A stretch of 64,000 nucleotides of DNA from Piezodorus guildinii (Eukaryota > Arthropoda > Insecta > Hemiptera > Pentatomidae), in assembly GCA_023052935.1 (NCBI GenBank), contig CM041292.1, positions 30,267,454-30,331,453 on the forward strand, read 5' to 3'. The notes beneath the pieces were generated by a model. It was not told the origin of the DNA. It was given only the letters and a program-made list of their open reading frames with translations, and did not search any database. The position numbers were made by a program, and so were the translations under genes. Shown piece after piece: positions 21,901-32,561 of this stretch. The first letter of the stretch is position 1. The number at the start of each line of letters is the position of its first letter.

Positions 21901-23311
21901 TACAAAATGTTTTTAAACCTAAAAAAAATGTCACAGTCTGTAATCGATCAAGCAGAATAATACAAGGGATCTGGTAAAGCTAGCTCCTAATTAATTGACT
22001 AAATAATCAATTGCTGAGGTTTGTTGAGTTCGTATAGAACCGAGGAATCTAATTTTTTTACCTTACGAATCAATATTGAACGTCTGGAAACATCATTTGA
22101 TTTGCACCAGAATCTATCAAAATTTATCGTATTTTTTTTTTATGAGAATTTTTATTTACAGGTCTTTTGTTGCCTTTGTTCTTGAGAGATGTTGATTGGA
22201 TGTCATATGTCCTAAAGAAAATTTATAAAACTAACAACTATTGGTTCTTTCTCTTTTTTCTCCTTACTGCTTGTTCAGCAGAAAGTCTGTGTTTGAACTC
22301 ATAAAATTAGCTACATTTGAAATTAACCTATAAACTGCATACTACACTGTACTGTACTGCATACTATTTGTGAACACTGAAAATTTCCAAGTTTATTTAA
22401 AATAATTGATTTTTCACTGAGAATTAATATACAATGTTTTAATCCTACCTAAGCTTTAATATTTAAAAAATGGACATTCAATGTTTGACCATCCAATAGT
22501 TGATTCAGCCAGCCGTGATATAAGACTTTGATCTTGAATGTTATCTTGATCGACTGCCGTGAAGATTGATCTGTTTCTTAAGTTTTTTATAAGACGAGGT
22601 CGTAGACAGTTCTTATGAGCTCTGTCCTAGAGTCGGTGGGACTTCGACCGTGACATATAGCCTTCTGGTCACTCTAACTTTGCTTCTGCATTATTTTACT
22701 TTACATTCAGTGTCGGATTAAACATATAGGTGTTGAGTTTCGAGCTCCTTAAGGTCACTGAGAGAAATGGATTTAATAAGCTTTCAATTATTTTAAGTAG
22801 GATATAATTAATATCAATGGAAAATACAGAAGGTAGTATTTTCATCATCCCTTCAACATACCTTTAGCTGTCAAGAAAAACAATGATAGAACCATTACTT
22901 TTTATGCTGACGTTCGACCCCACATTGTGGTTCTTCAAGAGGGTAACAAAGAGAAATAATGTAGGGGGACAAGAACTTGTGTAAGAATAATGAATTTAAT
23001 GAGAAGTTCGGAATGAAAGTGTTCGACTTGGCACATAACTCATGCTTGGGACTCAAGGTCCCAGTCAGTTTTTCTTATGTGATATCATAAAAAGTATATT
23101 TTGGATTAACTTTCAGTTATTTGATATTTATATAAACACTATAATTTTAAATTCCCTTTAATATGATGTTACTCTAATTTTATTTCTTTGAATGATCAAA
23201 TATCCTACGACAGTGTGAATTTTTTTCACTGTAAATTTAAAAGTTTTTGTAAGCTAAAGATTGTTAAACTTAATTTTTCAGAGCTAGGGCTGATTTTTCA
23301 ATCTTTCTTTT

Positions 23312-23385
<74 letters not shown>

Positions 23386-23993
23386 ATATATATTTTTTTT
23401 TTATTCTATTATTTTCTTTCCATGGAATTTTTTATTTATTTGTTTTCATGTTAATCCTGTTTTGATTACGGTTTATTCTTTCGTTTTTTTTTTTATATTT
23501 TGTAACATTAATATTTGATTGTGTTTGTTTGTTTATGTAGGTTAATTTTTTACTAAATTTAATATATCACCATAAAGTTTCTAATTAAATTATCATTTTT
23601 TAAATTATCTACATTCGAAGTATTCTTCACAATATATGTCCTATGTAATGTTTTTGTTCAATTTAGCCACCAGCTCTTGAGCTAATTCAAGTAAAAGTTG
23701 TAAATGAAAAATTACCATAATAAGTAAGTTCAAATTAATATCATATCTATATGTAATATTATTATCAACACTATTATATATACAAAAAAAAAAATGTAAA
23801 CTAGAAAATACTTTTTAAACCCTTAATTTATAGTGCACTAGATTTTTATTTTTTATATCCAAAAAAGGGCCTTTGTAAGATACCAAGAAAAATAAATAAC
23901 CTCCTCATCATAAAAATTAAAATGAGTTCATAATTTTCAAGATTCGTGGAACCTAAATAATAATGTAAAAAATAAAATCAGTCCGTCCTTCGT
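21901..23993. other. AT-rich interval with (TA)n
   Basis: No gene recognised. A (TA)n microsatellite runs from about 23317 to 23379; the open frame over it is an artefact. Segment 22500-22720 is less AT-rich but carries no recognisable coding sequence. Confidence 0.5.
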
Positions 23994-24270
23994 AGGGGTG
24001 GGCATAATCGAATGACGATTATCAGATCATTTGATTAATTCAATTATTAGAATTAATCAATTATCGAATTAATCAGTTAAAACTAAATTTTTTAACGATA
24101 TATATTCAGAAACACAAAAATATTAGGGGCGGGCATAATCGAATGACTTTTTTTTTTTTTTAGCTTATGACGTATGTTACAGGGGGTAATTGTTCCATAT
24201 TTTCTTCCAGAATACATATGAATCATTCGATCATTCGATTATGACGATCATTCGATTATGCCCATCCCTC
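23994..24270. mobile_element. hAT-like MITE with repeated TIR-like ends
   Basis: The left end TAGGGGTGGGCATAATCGAA (23993-24012) recurs internally as AGGGGCGGGCATAATCGAAT (24125-24144). It appears inverted at the right end as ATTCGATTATGCCCATCCCT (about 24250-24269). TAGGGGTGGGCA-type ends are typical of hAT elements. The interior is AT-rich with further ATTAATC palindromes and no ORF. A possible imperfect 8-bp duplication (GTCCTTCG at 23985-23992; CTCCTTCG further right at 24287) was noted but is not adjacent to the right end. Confidence 0.6.
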
Positions 24271-25274
24271 CTCCTCCGAAGGACGACTCCTTCGTTTTAA
24301 ATTTTGTTATGTTTTCCCTTAAGTTACCTTATTCCTTTCAATGAGCAGACATAAAAATATATAATTGGTGAAAGACTAAACTTAACTGTTATTTGAAAAT
24401 ATTTTCCACAAGCAAAATAATTAGAACCCTCACTAATTACTAATTGCCTTCTTATAACTTGTGTAAAATCAAGATAGTTAACTTGACATTTTAAGACGTT
24501 GTTCCTGCATTAAGTATATATAATACGACTGATATTACCTTGAGGGCTCAGGTTTCTACAAATAATACTTTCTACTAAAACCAAGTGTGCATATGAATTG
24601 TCCAAGCAAAAATTTAGCTTATATACGTACCTTTCCCTTGAAACTAATTTCATATTCACCTTCATAACTAGAATTTCGGACTTTCCCAACATTTCTAAAA
24701 GACATTTCTATCTATCTAATGTATACATGAAAACTTTTGTCCAAGGCACATATTACCCATTTCCAAGTGCAATCTAGAAAAAAAACCCGTACCCAATGAA
24801 GTACCCGCTCTTTTCCTCACACTTCCAAAAAAAAAAAAATAAATAAATAAAAAAAACATACAAAGTAATAACGAATATATATCTTCTTCGTTATTTAACT
24901 TATATAATAAGTTTAATTATAATATAGGTATCGATTCATATATGTTATAGTTACATTAAGGAATGAAAATATTTTATATCCTCGATTTCCAATGATGATA
25001 AGAATAAGTAAATATCATTAAACTGTACGATTATAGGTACCTTTACGGTGCTTAATAAGTTAAAAATCCCTGGATAAAATTATTTTTAATCGATTTATTT
25101 TTTTCTAATTAAATAAAATCATTGATCTTCGTTTAAAAGTAAGTAAATGAAAGAGAGTAATCGAAGCTAAATGAATAAAGTGTGAGAATTCTAAAAAGAA
25201 GAAGGACTTTAACGATGAGCCCTTATAATGGAACTATAATTAAAAACCGTTGATTATTTTTTTGTCTCGGGCAG
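24271..25274. other. AT-rich non-coding interval
   Basis: Nothing recognised. If the exon candidate at 25275 is real, this could be its upstream intron. Confidence 0.45.
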
Positions 25275-25367
25275 TTTGCAGAGCTGTACTTCCAACCCGT
25301 CGGTTCTTTTCATCAATTTGAACGAAGGGTGAAAGCTTCGATCCAAACCGTCGTTCAAGAACGATTT
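25275..25367 (+). other. Candidate internal host exon (93 nt, 31 codons)
   Basis: The segment lies between a pyrimidine-rich 3' splice site ending GGGCAG (25269-25274) and a consensus donor GTAAGT (25368-25373). Only one frame is open; the other two contain stops. That frame has 31 codons in phase 0 at both ends: FAELYFQPVGSFHQFERRVK then ASIQTVVQERF. The composition (balanced, charged and aromatic residues) is protein-like and unlike the AT-rich flanks. I do not recognise the protein. An alternative acceptor, TTGCAG, lies 7 nt downstream in the same frame. Confidence 0.45.
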
Positions 25368-26188
25368 GTAAGTGGTCCTTACGGGGTAGTATTATGAGGT
25401 ATTATTTTTCAATTTCAGTATTTTACTGAGTGTGAAACCTATCTATTAAAAAAAAAATACATAGAATTTTAATAACGGACTGGAAAATAAATTGGTGTAA
25501 GTAATTTACACTCAATCTTCTCCACAGCTAAGGAAGGTGCTTTCTCAAATCCGCAGACACACCCCGAGACAAGGGTATACTGTTTTAATCTTTTCTATAA
25601 AGTCGAAACTGTTCACGATTTAGTTGGAGCTCCGTGACTCGGCCGTGGCAGATAACCTGGTCCGTTCCATCCCCAGGGAGTGAAATTACCGGACTATCAG
25701 CTCTCGAGTCCTTATTGTCAACATTCACTTTTCGGGCTATAATTTTCTAGCCTCTTGTGATAGGATAATATTATATGTTGGCGAATTATTGAGTGTTTTG
25801 TGGCTCGTGGTATCTTGACCTGCCTTCCAGATGATCCGCTTCAAACGGAGAAGGAAATATTATAACTGACCACACCCGCTATTCTGGTTTACAATGAAAT
25901 GTAGTATTTATGACTAACAACGTGGTGTTTTAGATGTGAATGTATATGTCGAGTTCAATTTTAGTTTATTGCTTGGACGGATAAAACCGGTCTCCTGTAA
26001 GCAACGAAAATTGTTTCTGGGGCTCGTTTATGAGATAATATTGAAAAAGTTGCTTGAACTTTCAAAATGACAAATTTATATACAATAGTATTTTGGATTC
26101 TTCATAGATCCTTTGTGTTTCGAATTGGATTCGGAAAAACTTGTGAAAAAAAAGTAGCTTATTTCTGTAACCTACAAAGGGTTTTGGG
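25368..26188. other. Non-coding interval, partly GC-balanced
   Basis: From about 25540 to 25900 the composition is more balanced (for example CTCGGCCGTGGCAGATAACC), but no open frame with recognisable features is seen. It may be intron or an old repeat. Confidence 0.4.
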
Positions 26189-26551
26189 TTTAGTCCAGTC
26201 CAGGGTTGGTACTTCGCCATCTAATTATAAATTATGTACATTCTATTTGACAATTGAATCTGTATAAAATTTAGTTAATTGACTCGGTGCAGCCTTGACC
26301 CGGAATTTTAGTATTATTTAATGTCCTCAGGATTCAGGAACTTATAAAGTCGCCTAACTTTAAGAAGTATCCAGATTTGTGGAAGGTCGTTGGAGTAATA
26401 AATTTTCTATAAGAATGGGACACAAAGGTTTAGTAGAGACTTCGTTCCGAAACCAGGGTAGAATGGGATATTTAGAATATCATCGTTTAGTCCAGTCCAG
26501 GGTAAGTACTTCGCCATCTAATTCTAAATTATGTACACTCTACTTGACATA
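26189..26551 (-). repeat. Repeat E copy flanked by a 60-bp direct repeat
   Basis: A direct repeat of about 60 bases, beginning TTTAGTCCAGTCCAGGGT and containing ACTTCGCCATCTAATT, occurs at 26189-26252 and 26486-26548. Between the copies lies sequence also found at 28990-29220 (GGTGCAGCCTTGAC, CCAGATTTGTGGAAGGTCGT, ACACAAAGGTTTAGTA). On the minus strand it has a protein-like frame. Possibly a retroelement end; class unknown. Confidence 0.6.
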
Positions 26552-26607
26552 TTCAAAAATAAATAAATAAATAAAACCTGAATTGAACACAAAATCTTCA
26601 GATTATT

Positions 26608-26735
26608 ACACATCGGTTTATTACTATTAAGTTTTCTAATCAGTTATTCAAAGAGCTGAAACGAACTAGAAACACTATTAATTTATATTGAAGGAAAATA
26701 GCCCATCACTACTGCTAAGTTTAAAACTATATATA
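26608..26735. repeat. Dispersed repeat G
   Basis: Second copy of the repeat at 14393-14600, sharing ATTACACATCGGTTTATTA and the CACTACTGCTAAGTTTAAAA block. Confidence 0.5.
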
Positions 26736-27139
26736 ACCTTTTAGAAAATCGTATTTCATTTCAGGGTTTATTAATTATACATCGCTATTTACCAAGTTTC
26801 AAATTGCATTTACTATATGTAATAACAAATTTAATGGTTTACATTTATATAGTATTAATGATGTTATTCTCTAATGTCAGTGAATTCTAGGTTATGTTAT
26901 AAGGAAAAGCTAATATTAAAATATACAATGATACTAATAAACTAAATATTGACTTACATAGAGGTCGTGCGGGACTAGCTCTTCCTGGCTTAGTGTTTTA
27001 CTCCGCAGTGATAACACTGAACTCCACGTAAAACAGAGAAGAAATATCTGAAACAATAAAAAATAGAATATTTTTTTAATTATTTATCATTCAATCATCA
27101 AGTAATATTTATTTAGTTAAGTAGTTTGGCAAATGTTTT

Positions 27140-27578
27140 TATTTTTAAATTTATTTTAAAGACATTTACAACTGTAGTATACAATAAAATACATCAAGTA
27201 AATGTGTTAATTATTCATATGAGCTTGATACAGGCATGTGAAGAAACTACCCAGTGGTAGCACTTCAGTGTTTATTTAATGAAGTTGCGAGGCCATCTTC
27301 TTTTCAGCGGCCTCCGTGGATTATCAAGAATAGTTGGTAGTGAAAGGTTACGGACAAGTGGGTTGGAGTGGGCGAGTAATTTGGGATTGAAGGAGGTATA
27401 TCTAGTTCGGTCTAGATCTGCGACTAATGGGATATTTAGGTCTTTATTTTTAATTATTTTATTGGTGAAAAAGTAAGGGGCATTTCGGATCTTTTGGAGG
27501 ATTTTGGATTGCAAGCATTGAATGCGGAAAGAATTGGATGGTTTGGTGGACCCCCATAACTCAATCCTATATGTGTGT
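27140..27578 (-). pseudogene. Jockey family A 3' fragment, minus strand
   Basis: Minus-strand open frame 27514-27272 reads MQSKILQKIRNAPYFFTNKI through DLNIPLVADLDRTRY to NPRRPLKRRWPRNFIK and a stop. A family A 3' UTR follows (plus-strand ATTTACAACTGTAGTATACA). The 5' end is truncated near 27578 at a (TA)n tract. The C-terminal coding part is almost intact. Confidence 0.9.
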
Positions 27579-27589
27579 TTATATATATA

Positions 27590-27637
<48 letters not shown>

Positions 27638-27805
27638 CGTTTCGAGAATTTTTGTTGAAAAAGTGTTCCTTCAAAGGTCTTCACATATGTCAATTTAAGA
27701 ACCTATTTTGTATAATATTGCATGATTATGAGAACAATAAATTCTCGAAACTTCGCATAAATAAAATTGTTTATTCATTTACTGAAACCTAAGAACAATA
27801 GAAAC

Positions 27806-27836
<31 letters not shown>

Positions 27837-28157
27837 CGCTCAAATCCTAGCGCTGTGGAATAATTAGTAATGTTTTTTTTAAAAAGGCTTACAATAACCC
27901 TAGTAGGTTTGTAGGTTTTAGGGGATTTCTTCCTTTCTTCCCTTTTTTTTTTTTTTTTTTTTTTTGTTTATTATCCATATTTCTGTACATAAATGTATAT
28001 AGGGTTATTTGTGTTAATTATTATATTTTTTTCACATTTCTTAGTAAAAACTAATTTTGTAGGTTTCTTGGCCAGACATAATAAATATTTGTATTTACTA
28101 TACAATACTGTTATTCTTAAGTTACATAGTACCATAATAAAGGTTTTTTTAATTAAA
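27579..28157. other. Low-complexity AT-rich interval
   Basis: Contains (TA)n tracts at about 27579-27632 and 27812-27836 and a T run at about 27941-27965. No gene seen. Confidence 0.7.
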
Positions 28158-28183
28158 CACACACACACACACACACAATCATA

Positions 28184-28233
<50 letters not shown>
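28158..28233. repeat. Compound (CA)n / (TA)n microsatellite
   Basis: An ACACAC tract (28158-28179) followed after a short gap by a long TA tract (28188-28233). Confidence 0.95.
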
Positions 28234-28235
<2 letters not shown>

Positions 28236-28989
28236 TGTTTAAATTTTATTGTTTGTATCTGTTATTAAAATGAGAAATCTCCTTTAAAAGTTCTTTTATT
28301 TTTTTTTTATAATAGACAGGCATTTTGAAAGAATGCACATATTGTTCAATGAATTTAACAATATAATTTTCACCCATCCTTTTTCAGACTTTTATAACTA
28401 TTCTGTCTTTGAAAATCTTTATGATAATATTTTAGTATTACATAGAGACAAATAAAAATGAAAAACACGAGAATGTTATAAGAATAACTAATCATTTCCT
28501 TAGTTTTACTGTGTTTTTTTTTAACGGTTCAATAGCATCTGTTTCAAAAAAAGAGGAATTTTTCTTTATTGTGTAAATTAAAAGAAATACAACGACTAAT
28601 CAAAGGACCAACAACGAAAATAACCTTCAAAGCATAAAAAGAAAATTCCTTTCAGTGCGTGCCAACACTATAAAACTTCTTTAGGAAACATTAATCTAGA
28701 AGCATATGAAACGGAAATGATTCTAGTATTTCCTTAGAGGGTTTTATCATTTCCTATAATATGTTATTAATAACATAAGATGCATTGTATAACACCAGCA
28801 AAAACTTATTCATTCGCACATAACAGCACTACCTAAACATAAGTGATCATTATATTTTTTACTAAAGGCTGTTTATCGAATTTTCTATGGTCCTTTTTAT
28901 TTTTTATGCTCGATTATGCCATTTATACGACAAAGAAGTCACGTTAGGATTTCAGACTAAGGAGGCACATATGTAAGAAAAGCTATGAT
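28234..28989. other. AT-rich non-coding interval
   Basis: Nothing recognised. Confidence 0.5.
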
Positions 28990-29220
28990 TAGTCTCGGTG
29001 CAGCCTTGACAATTCCATTGTGACTCGCAATTGTAATATTATTTAACGTCCTCAGGATTCGGATACTTGTAAAGTCGCCTAAGTTCAAAAAGTTTCCAGA
29101 TTTGTGGAAGGTCGTTGGAGTGATTTAGAAGTTCTCAATAAGAATGCGACACAAAGGTTTAGTAAAGACTTGGTTTCCGAAACCATGGTAGAATCAGATC
29201 TGTAGAATTTGATCGTTTTA
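28990..29220 (-). repeat. Repeat E copy
   Basis: Matches 26280-26480 with GGTGCAGCCTTGAC, CGTCCTCAGGATTC, AAGTCGCCTAA and TCCAGATTTGTGGAAGGTCG. The minus strand has an 84-codon open frame (29339-29085) including SETKSLLNLCVAFLLRTSKS. The equivalent frame in the other copy is interrupted, so a decayed coding end is possible. Not recognised. Confidence 0.6.
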
Positions 29221-29966
29221 CGTTGAAGGTTCAGGTGTCCTGCGAGCCGAATGGGAAGAGTGGTGCAGTTGCTTGTTGGGACATGAAAGTGGGTGGGTTT
29301 TTTTTTTTCTTCGGCTGGGAAACTCTTGGAGGCTGTCACAGGAACTACCGTCTAAAACCTGTAGCCTTTATAAGTAACTAGGTACTCCAAGTTCACCATA
29401 TTTTTAAATTAAATTAACAGTGCACTACATAATGAGAAAAAAAGGTAGGTGAAAATTCGTGATCGCGAGGTATTTTGAGAGTCCACGACAGTTACGAGAA
29501 ACGAGGAAGGCATATTATGGTTTATAATTTTCAATAATAAACCTCTGTAATCGACAGAAAAAAAAAAAAAAATTAGGGAGCCTGAGCACCTAGTTACCAA
29601 AAAAGACGCTCAGATACCGCTGGTGAGAACTACAACTTCTCTTAGGTTTTAGATGCTAGTGTCACATGAGGCCACTAAAGAAATCCGTAGGCTACTGTGA
29701 ATCACTGTATCAGCAATGCTATTGTTGTCATTTAATATTTTCTTACATCTTCATAATAGGATAATGATGAGCTAATGGACCATTTAGTTATGCGTGAAAC
29801 TAATAATTTACTTAGAATATCGTAATGATATTAATTTACTGTATTTATCATATTATTCTTTGGTTTTGTTTTTGTATCTATCTCAGTTGGAATAGCCATT
29901 ACTTATAAATCGTGTATGTTTAATTTAAAAAAAAAATTGTTTATTGAAATTTACAACTGTACTTAA

Positions 29967-29968
<2 letters not shown>

Positions 29969-30001
<33 letters not shown>

Positions 30002-30477
30002 TGAGAAATATTACAATTTGTTGCATAATTAACAGTAGTAATAGAGATGTAGTACACATTCATACAATATATACAGCCAATAATGATAAAGTCAAATTAC
30101 ATAAAATCGGAAATAAATAAATTCAAATATATACAAAAAAAAAAAAAAACAAGAAACAAATCAAAACAACAACCTGTAGTAGAGATAAATACAAGGTACT
30201 TAATAATACAAAAAGTAAATATGCTAAAAGAAAAATGACATGAAAGATACTTGTAAAGGAACTACCCAACAGTAGCACTCCAGTAATTATTTTAAACTAG
30301 AAGGTATCGTGGCCACTTTCTTTTCAGACGTATCGGAGGATTATTAAGAATCGAAGAGGAAGCAAGTGTTGAAACAATGGGTTCGGATGAGAATGGATTT
30401 TAAAGAAGGATTGATATCTGGTTCGGGCCAAATCAGCAACATATGGAATATTTAGGTCATTATGGATGATTTTATTT
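29969..30477 (-). pseudogene. Jockey family A-type 3' fragment inserted beside an older LINE tail
   Basis: The minus strand runs from a truncated RT C-terminus near 30477 (plus-strand TTTAGGTCATTATGGATGAT, GAGGATTATTAAGAATCG) through a 3' UTR to a T-rich tail at 29969-30000. ACTTAATA at 29961-29968 and again at 30478-30485 fits a short target-site duplication. Immediately left, 29938-29960 is the end of another family A 3' UTR in the same orientation, so this is one LINE tail inserted into another. Confidence 0.75.
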
Positions 30478-30794
30478 ACTTAATAAATTAATGAAGAAAG
30501 CAATCATATATGCAAATATCTGTAAAGAGGGGGGTGATAAGTCATTTATATCAATTCAGATACCCCGACATTTGATAAGTGGCTACATTTAAAGAATAAG
30601 GAGGTTAATGAACATAAAAAAAAATAAAAACGTTTTCTTAATTTGACCAAAAGTTATAGAATCTTGGCTAATAAATCGCTGTATTTTTACACAGTGCGGC
30701 AGTCAACTAATACGCTTTATAATGTAGATTCTTTCATCGATATACTTGATTCATGATGCAAAAACAAAAATATCCAAATAATTCTCTTTAATCG

Positions 30795-31075
30795 AAAATA
30801 TGGCGAAAAATCATGGATGCTCCGTTTTATGCAACGAATAACTTCAGAAGGACTTGGACATACTCACAGTTTCAGACACAGCCACAGAATAGTATAAAAA
30901 AACTTCATGACAGACTGACTTACAACATGAACCCATTGGCCCAAACACTTAAATCCTACAACAAACCCGTACAACCCACCCCGACGACTTTAGAGCCGGT
31001 GGCCTAGAGATGCCTTGATTTAACCGACTTTTTTTTTCTTTTTTTTTTTTTTTAGATGGCAAATAGCAATGAAAA
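30795..31075 (+). pseudogene. Jockey family B 3' fragment
   Basis: Encodes IMDAPFYATNNF, KKLHDRLTYNMNPLAQTLKS and the C-terminal PVQPTPTTLEPVA before a stop at about 31005. A T-rich stretch and the AGATGGCAAATAGCAATGAA 3' UTR follow. This is the clearest family B copy. The HDRLxYNxNPLAQ motif aligns with HDKLHSxSNPLVS of family A, which shows the relationship. Confidence 0.8.
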
Positions 31076-31955
31076 ACAAACAAAAACAACTGTTAATAAA
31101 TAAAAAACTAATCTTTTTTTTTTTTTTTCGTTTATTGATCCCCACCTGTCGACAGTATTGTGGAAATAAGCAAATGGACTTAAAGAATTATTAAAAAATA
31201 ACATTTCAGGTTAAAAAAAAACATTTCTTGTGACATAACAATGTAATTAACACATCAAAACCTCCTTTTTGTAACCCAAACAGGAAGTCTTGCAGTAGCA
31301 ATAAAGGTGGATAGATGATCCTAAAGGGTAATAAAAAGAGAAATAAGAAGTCAGAACTGTTGGGTTTAATGGTTCCAGAAGCCACTAGAGAACGAAAACT
31401 CTCAAGAAGAAACCTCATCGTGCGGTTTGAGCTCTCAATCAGAAGAGATATCTCCCGAAAGGCTGTTTTTACAGGAGTCTCATTTGCATCGGAGCATAAG
31501 AGAGTAATCTCTGACAGGGCAAGACAGATCTGTTAGGATCGCGGTTATCGTCCTACCGATCCACTGGACTATCGTGATATAATATATAAAGATTTTATCA
31601 AATGTTTTCTTCACTTGTGTATTTTCGACCGGTTGTCAGCTCCGAGAGATCGCTTTCATGTCTTTCGTGCGTGATCAAAAAACTGAATAAGTTGCGCGGC
31701 ATGTTTTAGTTTTTATCTCAGAACCTGCGCATTTCCGCGTTATTTAAAGCATACTAAACAATTGAAGATAATACATAGTAAAAGTTTTTATTATTCTATG
31801 CACAATTACCCGTGGTTTTAATATCGAAATTCAATAAAAGCTCGGAAGATTATTTTCTAATTATTATTTAGAGAGATCTGCAGTGTTGAATAGAAAATAA
31901 CTTTTATTACGGGGACTGGGTCCTTTGAAAACAACAAACACTTAAAACTAAAATA
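31076..31955. other. Unassigned interval
   Basis: Segment 31206-31560 has balanced composition and overlapping open frames on both strands without recognisable domains. The rest is AT-rich. No host gene or element can be named. Confidence 0.4.
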
Positions 31956-32561
31956 TACACTCTCTTAAGAAAGTTTTCATACAGCATGGTTTTATTTTTC
32001 ATATCTATTTATTTTCAATTTAACAATTTCCTAATGTAAAAATTATTAATACTAATATTAGAAAAATATATATGTATATTTATTTTCATTTCGTAATTAA
32101 TATAAGATGAGGCAGAATGTAATTCGTTAATAATCACATGCTACTGTACAGTATCGACAACAAATACATAGAGTTAAAATCTTTGGAGGATAGAACATGT
32201 TGCTGGAAGACAGGAGTGGTGAATCGCCTGGGGCGAGCCATCCTTGCTGAAGTCCATGCAAATCCTCACACTACCGACACCTCCATGGTCATCATAATAA
32301 ATAGTTACTATGGGATTCAAGTCCACCCAGAAACAGTCAAAAATATTTTAAAAAGGGAAAGAAAGATACAGAGGTTGAGTCGCAAGGAAGCCCTTCTTCA
32401 GTAAATTAAACCAGAAGAAGCGGCTGAAATTTCTAGTAAATGTGTTTGTATATAAATACACTAAATACAAACATATTCTTTTAGTAATCCAAATTTTATA
32501 TTTTTGGGCGAGGTTGAAGGTTAAAAATACGGGTGTATGTAAACTTTTTTGAGTAAGTGTA
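31956..32561 (+). mobile_element. Tc1-like DNA transposon, internally deleted
   Basis: Terminal inverted repeats of 28 bases: left 31956-31983 (starts TACACTCTCTTAAGAAAG), right 32534-32561 (ends TTTTTTGAGTAAGTGTA). They match at 23 of 28 positions. Both ends carry the TA expected for Tc1/mariner target sites. A transposase DNA-binding-domain relic lies between them. At about 606 bp it is well short of the usual 1.3-1.7 kb. Confidence 0.8.
32138..32440 (+). pseudogene. Tc1-like transposase N-terminal relic
   Basis: The open frame contains NRLGRAILAEVHANPHTTDT, then YYGIQVHPETVKNILKRERK and RLSRKEALLQ. This aligns with the second helix-turn-helix and linker of Tc1 transposases (pattern R-x-I-x-x-E-V-x-x-N-P, then V-x-x-x-T-V-x-x-x-L). 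It stops at 32402, with in-frame continuation IKPEEAAEIS beyond the stop. The whole DDE catalytic domain is absent, so it cannot act on its own. Confidence 0.75.

Noticed and set aside
23188..23454. 88-codon ORF with an Ile/Tyr repeat
   Set aside because: Artefact of a (TA)n microsatellite; the same applies to 7666-7875, 27993-28268 and 35653-35847.
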